Assembly: GCF_001544215.1 (NCBI RefSeq)
Contig: NZ_BCQB01000024.1
Location: 1-46,903, forward strand
DNA: 46,903 nucleotides
Direction of reading: 5' to 3'
Origin: Enterococcus durans NBRC 100479 = LMG 10746
Lineage (GTDB): Bacteria; Bacillota; Bacilli; Lactobacillales; Enterococcaceae
The notes below the pieces were generated by a model. The model did not search any database. It saw nothing but the letters and a program-made list of their open reading frames with translations, and had not been told where the DNA came from. The position numbers and the translations under genes are program-made. Shown one piece after another: positions 28,553-36,044 of the stretch. Position 1 is the first letter of the stretch. Each line of letters opens with the position of its first letter.

Positions 28553-28616
28553 ATTTCTGAAAGAATATTTTTTGTTTTGCTATACCCTTCTGGCCACTGA
28601 TGAAATGAGGAAACAC

Positions 28617-29717
28617 ATGTTAAAGAAACGCTTACTCCCTATCGTCGCTTTGCTATGCCTATTGACGTTAGCTGGTTGTAGTACTTCAGCGAATAAAGCC
28701 ACAACAACAAGTACTACGACAAATAAAATTTTAAAAGATCCTTATTCAGATGAACAATTCCTATTAGGTACGTATGTCCGGATCCGTGTCTACGATGAAG
28801 GAAAAGAAGCTGCTTTAAAACCAGCTTTTGATCGAGTAAAAGAGTTGGGTGATAAAATCACGATCAACCAACCAGGTTCAGAAATCGATGAAGTCAATCA
28901 GCAAGCTGGCATCAAGCCGGTGAAAGTTTCTGATGATGTCTATGGGTTATTGAAGAAAGCCTATGAATACAGCGAAGATTCCCAAGGTGGTTTTGATATG
29001 GCGATCGGTGCTATCACTCAGCTGTGGCGTATTGGTTTTGATGATGCAAGAAAACCTTCTCAAGAAGAAATCGACCAAGCATTGAAATTAGTCGACTACC
29101 ATAAAATCGAATTGAACGATCAAGACAAGACTGTCTATCTCAAAGAAAAAGGGATGATCATTGACCTTGGAGCGATCGCTAAAGGATACATCACAGATGA
29201 AGTAGTGAAAGTACTGAAAAAACAAGGTGTGACGACGGCGATCGTTGACTTAGGTGGAAATGTTTATGTTCTAGGCCATAGTCCTAGAGGGAAAGATCAA
29301 GACTGGACAGTCGGTATCCAAGACCCTAATCTAGCACGCGGATCTGTATTAGGAACAATCGAAGAACGGGATAAAACACTCGTTACATCTGGTATCTATG
29401 AACGCTACTTAGAAGTAGACGGTAAAAAGTACCATCACTTATTTGATCCTAAAACTGGTTATCCTTTTGATAATGACATTGCAAGTGTCACGATCATCAC
29501 AGATAAATCAATTGATGGTGATGGCTTATCAACGGCTGTCTTTTCAATGGGTGTGAAAAAAGGTCTTGAATACGTTGAAAGTGAATTGAACAATGGTACT
29601 GAAGCGATTTTTGTCACAAAAGAAGATAAAGTATATGTGACAGATCCAATCAAAGATACATTTAAACTGGATAAAGACTCAAAATATACGATGGGCGATC
29701 GCTCAGAACTGAAATAA
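28617..29717 (+). CDS. fmnB: FAD:protein FMN transferase (FmnB/ApbE)
   Basis: 366-residue lipoprotein from the ATG preceded by ATGAGGAAACAC; the open frame before it lacks a ribosome-binding site. Signal ends in LAGC (Cys21). It uses FAD to attach FMN through a phosphoester bond to Thr in target proteins outside the membrane; PplA next door has two such sites. Family segments are present: DMAIGAITQLWRIG, DLGAIAKGYITD, the HLFDPKTGYP loop, and DGDGLSTAVFSMG, which binds metal and flavin. Length is normal. Confidence 0.95.
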   Translation: MLKKRLLPIVALLCLLTLAGCSTSANKATTTSTTTNKILKDPYSDEQFLLGTYVRIRVYDEGKEAALKPAFDRVKELGDKITINQPGSEIDEVNQQAGIKPVKVSDDVYGLLKKAYEYSEDSQGGFDMAIGAITQLWRIGFDDARKPSQEEIDQALKLVDYHKIELNDQDKTVYLKEKGMIIDLGAIAKGYITDEVVKVLKKQGVTTAIVDLGGNVYVLGHSPRGKDQDWTVGIQDPNLARGSVLGTIEERDKTLVTSGIYERYLEVDGKKYHHLFDPKTGYPFDNDIASVTIITDKSIDGDGLSTAVFSMGVKKGLEYVESELNNGTEAIFVTKEDKVYVTDPIKDTFKLDKDSKYTMGDRSELK

Positions 29718-29729
29718 GGAGCAAGAAAC

Positions 29730-30683
29730 ATGACACTAAAAATCTTTTTAGAAGTAGTCGAACTACGGACTAAGGTAGCTAGTGTATTTCCTTTTGCGAT
29801 AGGGGTTTTATTCTCTATCGCTTTTTTTCATGAGATACATTGGTTGAACACCGTATTATTTTTTATCGGTATGCTCGTCTTTGATTTGGCGACAACAGCT
29901 ATCAACAATTATATGGACTACGAAAAAGCCCATTCCGCTGTTTATAAATACGAAGAAAATGTGATCGGACGTACAGGGACTTCCCCCAAGTTGGTTCGCA
30001 ATATGATTTTAGGAATGATCCTTTTTGTTCTGATCATCGGTCTCATTCTAACTGCTAAAACGGGGCTCCTTCTATTGTTGATGGGGGCGGCTTGCTGTTT
30101 CATCGGTATCTTTTATACATTTGGTCCGATTCCTTTATCTCGTATGCCGTTAGGTGAGATTTTCAGTGGTGTAACAATGGGGCTAGGAATCTTTGCCATG
30201 GTCGTCTATGTCAACACGCACAATACAAACGTATTTGATTTGTCCCTTTCACTTGCTACTGGACACTTTAGCTTAGAAGGCAATCTATGGGCAGTCTTAG
30301 CGATCTTTTTGGCTTCCCTTCCACTGATATTCACGATCGCTAACATCATGTTAGCGAACAATCTACGTGACTTAGACCGTGACATTGAAAACCACCGGTA
30401 TACACTAGTCTTTTATATCGGTCGGCCAGTGGGCATCGTTTTGTTCCAACTCTTGATGTATGCTTCCTATCTTGTCATCTTATTAGGGTTGATCATCCGC
30501 GTGTATCAGTTACCGATAATCGTAACCTTCTTTACCTTGCCAAAAGTCTATAAAAATTTGCAGGCTTTTAAACAAACTCTGCCACAACCCGTTAGTTTCA
30601 GCTACTCCATTAAAAATATGGTCCTCTTCAATAGTAGCTACGTGGTAGGCTTATTGTTAACGATCTTATTCCAAACGCTTTAA
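29730..30683 (+). CDS. dmkA: UbiA/MenA-family prenyltransferase (DmkA)
   Basis: 317-residue polytopic membrane enzyme that joins 1,4-dihydroxy-2-naphthoate to a polyprenyl diphosphate to form demethylmenaquinone. Both Asp-containing loops are visible: NNYMDYEKAH (first motif, Asn in the leading Asp position) and NLRDLDRDIENHRYTL (second motif). About eight to nine helices. It follows fmnB by 12 bases with AAGGAGC as ribosome-binding site. In Listeria this paralogue of MenA is devoted to electron export; the tail donor here is probably DmkB. Confidence 0.92.
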   Translation: MTLKIFLEVVELRTKVASVFPFAIGVLFSIAFFHEIHWLNTVLFFIGMLVFDLATTAINNYMDYEKAHSAVYKYEENVIGRTGTSPKLVRNMILGMILFVLIIGLILTAKTGLLLLLMGAACCFIGIFYTFGPIPLSRMPLGEIFSGVTMGLGIFAMVVYVNTHNTNVFDLSLSLATGHFSLEGNLWAVLAIFLASLPLIFTIANIMLANNLRDLDRDIENHRYTLVFYIGRPVGIVLFQLLMYASYLVILLGLIIRVYQLPIIVTFFTLPKVYKNLQAFKQTLPQPVSFSYSIKNMVLFNSSYVVGLLLTILFQTL

Positions 30684-30710
30684 AATAAACCCATTTTAAT
30701 CAAAGGAAAT

Positions 30711-30915
30711 GTGGGACAGTCTAAAAAATCAGGTTTGCTACAGACGCACAAATAAACGGCGTCCAAAAGTCAGGCTTTTCGTAAATTTCGAAAAAAAAAG
30801 AGCATGAGACAAAAGTAAGAAATACTTTTGTCTCATGCTTTAAAAACGAATTAACGATGGGGATGCAACTCCACGAAATAAGAAGTTACACACTTCTACC
30901 GTGATTTCTCATCTA
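30711..30915. repeat. Dispersed intergenic repeat, copy 3
   Basis: Related to the copies at 7672-7766 and 22887-23116. It begins GTGGGACAGTC and contains a perfect 16-bp hairpin GCATGAGACAAAAGTA / TACTTTTGTCTCATGC (30802-30838) and the block TTAAAAACGAATTAACGATGGG. It fills the gap between the convergent dmkA and the last secretion-locus gene and may terminate one or both. Confidence 0.8.
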
Positions 30916-30980
30916 CTTTTTGTTTACAAATCGTACAAGTCACTCGATTTGTCCTTTGATCGTCGTTTTTCGTTTGCTCC

Positions 30981-31718
30981 CTAACGTCCTGTATTGATAG
31001 TAGGTATAGACGTACGGCGCTGTGGTAAAGCTCGGCTTACCTCTTTCGCCTTGTTATTGTTGATGGCAGATATCTTTCTAGCATGGGTCGTTAGTTCAGA
31101 AAGTGGCTTATATTTTTTTGGTACATTATTTTGTAACATTTGTGCATGTGTCGGTTTTGCAATCGTATTGTTTATTTGGAGTTTTTCTGTGCGTGCTGGA
31201 ATAGCCTTGGAATCCTTCACTGCTGTTCCCAATTCTCTGGTACCCCGGTCACGAGTCACTGTGTTATTCCTTAATACGACATTACGAATAACCCTTGGCA
31301 ACAGAGGCAAAACAAATTTTGCACCTTTCATCAGTAGCTGATTGAATTTATTCATTGCATGTTGAAAGGGATTGATTACTCTTTCTCGACTAGTTGCTTT
31401 GGATAAAAGAGGCATCTCTCTTTTTTTGATTAGTGCCTTTGATTCTTTTCCCATTAGTTTTTGTGCAGATTGTTTTTTGTCTAATACTTGTTTCATCGTC
31501 TGGTTTGGTTGTTTAGTGACTTGACGATTTTTACGCCACTGATTCAATTGTTGAACCCCGGTTTTTGCTTTACTTGCTAGGCTTACGATACCGTTCTTGA
31601 TTTTTTGGGGTATTTTCTTTTTAAAAAAATACACAGTAAGCTTCAACGCCAACTTGGCAATACCTAAGTACCCCTTTAACATGACCTGTTGGGTTTTGTC
31701 TACTTCTTTATCCTCCAT
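30981..31718 (-). CDS. Basic protein of unknown function, end of secretion locus
   Basis: 245 residues, very rich in Lys, Arg, Asn and Gln. A single moderately hydrophobic stretch near the N-terminus (MLKGYLGIAKLALKLTVYFF) could anchor it; the second half is polar and probably flexible, ending PTINTGR. No family recognised. It starts 7 bases after the preceding gene, with GAGGAT close before the ATG, so it is the last gene of the secretion operon. The anchor plus basic tail layout matches the proteins at 44920-45264 and 21789-22418. Confidence 0.75.
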   Translation of the reverse strand: MEDKEVDKTQQVMLKGYLGIAKLALKLTVYFFKKKIPQKIKNGIVSLASKAKTGVQQLNQWRKNRQVTKQPNQTMKQVLDKKQSAQKLMGKESKALIKKREMPLLSKATSRERVINPFQHAMNKFNQLLMKGAKFVLPLLPRVIRNVVLRNNTVTRDRGTRELGTAVKDSKAIPARTEKLQINNTIAKPTHAQMLQNNVPKKYKPLSELTTHARKISAINNNKAKEVSRALPQRRTSIPTINTGR

Positions 31719-31724
31719 CTATCC

Positions 31725-32660
31725 TCACCCCTTAACTTTTTCGGTAATTATCACTTTGTTTCCATCTTTATCAACCGTTTCAGTGGTTTTCTTCACTGTA
31801 TCTGATCGCGTGGTGCCGTCTTGTATAGGTGTGACCGCTGCATAACTTTTTTCAAAGGTAGTGATCCAGTCGAAGGCGCCTGGGTTCCCCAATAAAATAT
31901 ATTTAGAGCCTTCTTCCTTGATTTTAAAGACTACATCTTGTTTCTGGTCATAACTATCCGTTCGACTCATGACAAAAACTGCACTGGACTGTTCATAATC
32001 AATCGAGATGATTCGATACTTGTAAGTGACTTCTTCCTCTTTTTTTCCTTGTTCGATTTTTTTCTGAATAAATTCATCGTCTTTGAATGTCAACGTGAAT
32101 GTTCGTTTATCTGTTTTATTTTCCCATTCTCCTTGTTGCAAGATGTCCATCCACATTTGTGAAACAACTTGCTGAGCCGCTTCTGCTTGTTCAGAAATCT
32201 CTGTTTCCATTTTTTCTTTGACTTCTTCATTTGGATACAAATAGATTTCTTCTTCATCTTCTTTTAAGTATATGACTGTACTACCCATTTTCGTTTGCAA
32301 CTTGAATTTTTTCTTTTTCCCCTCTTTATCCTCCAATACCACGACCCCATTATCAATCAAATGATAGGTACCTTTAGATAACCAAGCAGAGGCTTGGTAC
32401 GTGCCATCCGTTTTTAATTCAATCGTCATCTCATCTGTTCGATTGGAATACCATTTGCCACTGTAAGGTGTCGCATCGTATTGCCCTCTGACTTCACTGC
32501 TTTCTTGCGTTTTTTCAATGTTATCTTCATTTGTCGAGGTTGGCTCAGGTTCTTTCGTCATGAACGCATAAATGATAGTGCCAATGACCACGACTACAAA
32601 TACGGCAAAACCCGCAGCGATCCGCTTTCCTGCTTTTGTTTCCAAAAAATTATTAATCAT
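31725..32660 (-). CDS. Membrane-anchored protein with two lipocalin-like beta domains
   Basis: 311 residues: one N-terminal membrane helix (RIAAGFAVFVVVVIGTIIYAF), an acidic linker, then two similar beta-rich domains that both begin with a Gly-x-Trp motif (SGKWYSNRTDEMTIEL and QGEWENKTDKRTFTL), separated by a Glu-rich helix, and a charged C-terminal tail. The placement outside the membrane beside the channel genes is where VirB8/TcpC-type scaffold proteins sit, but the visible fold pattern is not the NTF2-like one of VirB8, so no equivalence is claimed. AGAAAGG ribosome-binding site. Confidence 0.75.
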   Translation of the reverse strand: MINNFLETKAGKRIAAGFAVFVVVVIGTIIYAFMTKEPEPTSTNEDNIEKTQESSEVRGQYDATPYSGKWYSNRTDEMTIELKTDGTYQASAWLSKGTYHLIDNGVVVLEDKEGKKKKFKLQTKMGSTVIYLKEDEEEIYLYPNEEVKEKMETEISEQAEAAQQVVSQMWMDILQQGEWENKTDKRTFTLTFKDDEFIQKKIEQGKKEEEVTYKYRIISIDYEQSSAVFVMSRTDSYDQKQDVVFKIKEEGSKYILLGNPGAFDWITTFEKSYAAVTPIQDGTTRSDTVKKTTETVDKDGNKVIITEKVKG

Positions 32661-32767
32661 ATGTGTGCCTTTCTAAAAATAAAGTTCTTCTTTACTTAAT
32701 AGAAAATAACTCACCTCCTTTAATGTGTTGTCTGGTGCTTCTACTTGATTGGCTCAGGTTCGTCTGG

Positions 32768-35068
32768 CTAAGGGATACCGTATCCGGAAATAGCTATGTT
32801 ATCTAGCGCATAGGTTCTGCGGCGAACAAGATTATTAGAATTTCCTTCAATGACCTGTACGATATTTCCACCAGAATATTCAACGATGCCCACATGATCT
32901 TTTCCTGTTTTTTTGCCTTTCCAATCAAAGAAAATCAAATCACCTGATTGTGGGATATAACCAACAGTTGGTGCTTGGAATTTACGATTATCTTGGTACC
33001 ATTTCATCATCGATAATGGACTTGGTGTATTCAGCACACGTCCTTGGTCTAAATAACCCGCTTGACTAGCAACCCAAGAAACAAAGATTGCGGGCCATTC
33101 GATGCGCTTGTCAAAGCCACCCCATTGCCAGTATTTATCCCCATTTGGTGTACCTAATTCCTTTTTAGCTATCCCGACTAGTTTACCGATGTCAGCAGAA
33201 ATATTATACGTGACAAGTTGCGGATAAAACATATTGCCAAAGGTATAACGCCAATTGTAGCCTCGATCAAGAGTAGGGGTGCTGTTATAAGATATGGTCT
33301 TACCCTGACTCTTCTCTTTGGCATACAGGCGACTATGATCAAAGGAGTAACGTCCTCTTATACGAATCAGGTCATCTAAGTAGGCTTCCCCATAACTATA
33401 TGCTTGTAATGAAGCCTTCTCTCCTAATTGATTCGCTTGCGTTTTTTTCAATAATTTTGCAAAATATTTTACACCTTTTTCGATGGATTCAGTTGGACTA
33501 TGTACTGTACCACCTACTGAGTACGCTTTATTTATTCCCATGATATCTGAGAAACGCTCGCTATCCCCACCTGTTTCGACCCAGATAATGGATAGGATCG
33601 TGTTTACATAAGAACCAATATTGTTTTTTATCGCTTCTTCATACACTTTGCTGCGCCACTGTATTACTTTTTCTGGTGGATTAAACAATTCACCTCTTAG
33701 CCCGCCACTGTTATTGGAATAGGCTAAATTCGTATCACTGGCGAAGACCAAGTTATCGATGAAAATCGCAGGATAAATGTCAGCGTTGCTGTGCAGAGCA
33801 CGGAATTCTTCCATCGCAATCAGTAGATTCCCGCCAAAAGTACTCCTTGTATAGCCAATCAAATCCTTTGCTTTCAAATCCTGACCGTTCCTCACTACGG
33901 GGTCCACATTGATATAAAACGCATAGTAATCTCCTGTGTCCGTTTTGATACTTCGCGTTTCAACCATTTTCCCATCACGATCTTGTGCGCCATATGTACG
34001 ATTGATTCCGTCTACTTCTTCATCTGTAGTGGCATAAACTGGTGAACCAGGTTCCGCATCCAACATGATCTCAATATTTAATTTGTCTTCGTCTCTTCCC
34101 CGATAGCCATAGTTTTCAACAACTGGACTATAGGTATTTTTCCCTAATGGATTATCCATGAAGATTTTTGATTCAAAGCGATCCAACTCCATGATTGGAT
34201 AATATTTATCCACTTCGGCTTCGTCGAATGCCTCAACGGTCCCTACTAAAGCATAGTTGCTTTCTTCCTCTAAAAACCCATTTTTAAACCCGTAGATCTC
34301 AACTTCCGGCTTAGAGTCAAGCATCTCATTCAATGTCTGAACCTCGATTTTCACCGTAGCAATATCTTTGATTTCTACTTTAGTTTCTGTCTTCTCTTTC
34401 CCTGTTTCTTCATCGATCGTTACTACCGTTGTTTCAATTTCCTTATCTTTTTCAATGACCGTCTCATAGCTATACGTCATATCGTGGATCGCATGAATCT
34501 CATGCTTCACTCGATTGATCTTGATTGGTAGTTCTGACGATGGATGTGGGGTATCTTTAAATTGAACATGTGCTACCTTTGAAATTGGTAGTTCTATGCC
34601 AGTATTTTTAGCTAGACGTTTGATATAGACATTCACTGCCCGTTCCTCAATATCATAATCTTCGTATTTTGCATTGAGATAATAGATATAATTATCGCCA
34701 TTTGACACAACAGAAAATTTCTCAGGATCAGAAGCAATATTATTCACTTCAAAATAGACTTCGTCATATTCAGGGTTATCCACTAACTGATTGTAGCGTT
34801 CATAGACTTCTTTGTTTTTACTGACATCTAACCAGGTGACATACTCATAAGCTTCTGTAATCATCATTGATTCTGTTTTAACAACAAACAAGCTTACGAT
34901 GAACGCCCAAATCGCCATGATAACCGCAATGATTGCTATGACGACTGATAAAAGAGCAATAATGATAATCAAGTTCATCAAAATAGGAACGAGAAGAACC
35001 AACATCAGGATCATCCCAATAATGTTCAAATTCCCTTCACTATCCCGTCCAAATTTATCAATGACCAT
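32768..35068 (-). CDS. VirB1-like wall hydrolase, main downstream fragment
   Basis: 766 residues from the first ATG, but the same frame is open back to 35470 and continues the protein begun at 36014. A block of hydrophobic helices (residues 16-62) is followed by a long extracellular part: a beta-rich region, a degenerate M23/LytM-like domain (about 335-440, without the catalytic His motifs), a lysozyme-like domain with the catalytic Glu498 in WVETGGD, and a C-terminal CHAP domain. The CHAP His725 (KDHVGIVEY) is present, but the site of the catalytic Cys reads EWPAIFVSW, with Pro659. Such proteins open the wall for Gram-positive type IV channels. Confidence 0.85.
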   Translation of the reverse strand: MVIDKFGRDSEGNLNIIGMILMLVLLVPILMNLIIIIALLSVVIAIIAVIMAIWAFIVSLFVVKTESMMITEAYEYVTWLDVSKNKEVYERYNQLVDNPEYDEVYFEVNNIASDPEKFSVVSNGDNYIYYLNAKYEDYDIEERAVNVYIKRLAKNTGIELPISKVAHVQFKDTPHPSSELPIKINRVKHEIHAIHDMTYSYETVIEKDKEIETTVVTIDEETGKEKTETKVEIKDIATVKIEVQTLNEMLDSKPEVEIYGFKNGFLEEESNYALVGTVEAFDEAEVDKYYPIMELDRFESKIFMDNPLGKNTYSPVVENYGYRGRDEDKLNIEIMLDAEPGSPVYATTDEEVDGINRTYGAQDRDGKMVETRSIKTDTGDYYAFYINVDPVVRNGQDLKAKDLIGYTRSTFGGNLLIAMEEFRALHSNADIYPAIFIDNLVFASDTNLAYSNNSGGLRGELFNPPEKVIQWRSKVYEEAIKNNIGSYVNTILSIIWVETGGDSERFSDIMGINKAYSVGGTVHSPTESIEKGVKYFAKLLKKTQANQLGEKASLQAYSYGEAYLDDLIRIRGRYSFDHSRLYAKEKSQGKTISYNSTPTLDRGYNWRYTFGNMFYPQLVTYNISADIGKLVGIAKKELGTPNGDKYWQWGGFDKRIEWPAIFVSWVASQAGYLDQGRVLNTPSPLSMMKWYQDNRKFQAPTVGYIPQSGDLIFFDWKGKKTGKDHVGIVEYSGGNIVQVIEGNSNNLVRRRTYALDNIAISGYGIP

Positions 35069-35396
35069 TTCTTTGAAGTAGTTTTTGGCGCCTCTTTTTG
35101 GGGAAACTTTTTTCTTTAACTGATCGTTGACCTTTTGCTTCTTATTTCTTTTTTTATAGATCTGTTTTTTGCCAGATGCACGTACATATTTTTGTGCATA
35201 TTGTTGATTGCGAAGGTGTCTCCGATTCGAAAATAGATTTTTTTTCCTTTGAGAAGTTCCTTGTAATTTTTCCTTGTCTTGCTTCTTTTTCCCAGTTTCT
35301 TGATATTGCTTTTTTGCCGTTTGTTGCTTCGTTTCTTTTTTCGCTATGATATGCTGCGTATCTGTTTTTTTCTTTTTTTTCAGAATTAGTTGTTGT

Positions 35397-36014
35397 TTAC
35401 GGTCTTGCTTTTGCCGAACACTCTGGACAGTGGGTTTTTGTTTTTTTACAAGTACCCGACCATCTATCTGTTTTTTTATTGTTGATCAACGCTCGGGCTT
35501 TTATTGCTTTTTTCTGTTGGATCTTTTGCGTATTGACCTTTTTTACTTCGGTAGACAATTTACTGTTGCGATTGATCGTCTTCTGGTATTTTTCACTTTT
35601 TTTCAGATAAATTTTTTGCTGATTCTTACGCTCTTCTCTGGTACTGACGTTTAGATTCCTAAAAAGCCGTTTTTTTCTGGTATTTTGCGACTGTATCATT
35701 TCTTTATGTTTCAAATTCTTTGATCGTTTGATTGGCGAGCTTGTAATTGATGCATTGCCTTTTTTAGCTTGCTGTTGCCTTCGGATCATCATTCTGATTT
35801 TTGCTCGTTTGCTTCGTGATACAGTCGATTGGTTTTTCCGAATGATTACAGCCTTGCGATGTTTGCTTTTACTAGTGGTGATTTTCTCATTTTTTGAAAC
35901 ATTTTTTTCTTTTTTGGTGGATGTAATGTTCTTTGCTGTCTCCAAGCGATCAATGATCTTATCGTTTTTTTTCTCATTTCCTTTTTGGTTTTCTTGTTCA
36001 TTCAAATCGGGCAC
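35397..36014 (-). CDS. Hydrolase gene, basic N-terminal fragment (frameshifted)
   Basis: 205-residue frame from GTG 36014 (AAAGGAT about 8 bases upstream). The first 179 codons encode a Lys/Arg/Asn-rich cytosolic region (SKNEKITTSKSKHRKA and similar). After the A run the frame diverges into a tail ending CSAKARP that looks accidental, while the neighbouring frame continues the same basic composition for 134 codons into the hydrolase at 35068. Tn1549-type CHAP proteins show the same layout of a basic tail before the membrane helices. With one base removed the protein would have 1081 residues. Confidence 0.7.
   Translation of the reverse strand: MPDLNEQENQKGNEKKNDKIIDRLETAKNITSTKKEKNVSKNEKITTSKSKHRKAVIIRKNQSTVSRSKRAKIRMMIRRQQQAKKGNASITSSPIKRSKNLKHKEMIQSQNTRKKRLFRNLNVSTREERKNQQKIYLKKSEKYQKTINRNSKLSTEVKKVNTQKIQQKKAIKARALINNKKTDRWSGTCKKTKTHCPECSAKARP
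35471..35477 (-). other. Seven-A run where the hydrolase gene shifts frame
   Basis: On the minus strand AAC AAT is followed by AAAAAAA then CAG ATA GAT. Six A residues would join the fragment starting at 36014 to the one ending at 32768 without a stop. The extra A is either a mutation, a slippage-prone switch, or a sequencing error. Confidence 0.75.
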
Positions 36015-36044
36015 TATGACGTATCCTTTCTGATTTCATTCTTT

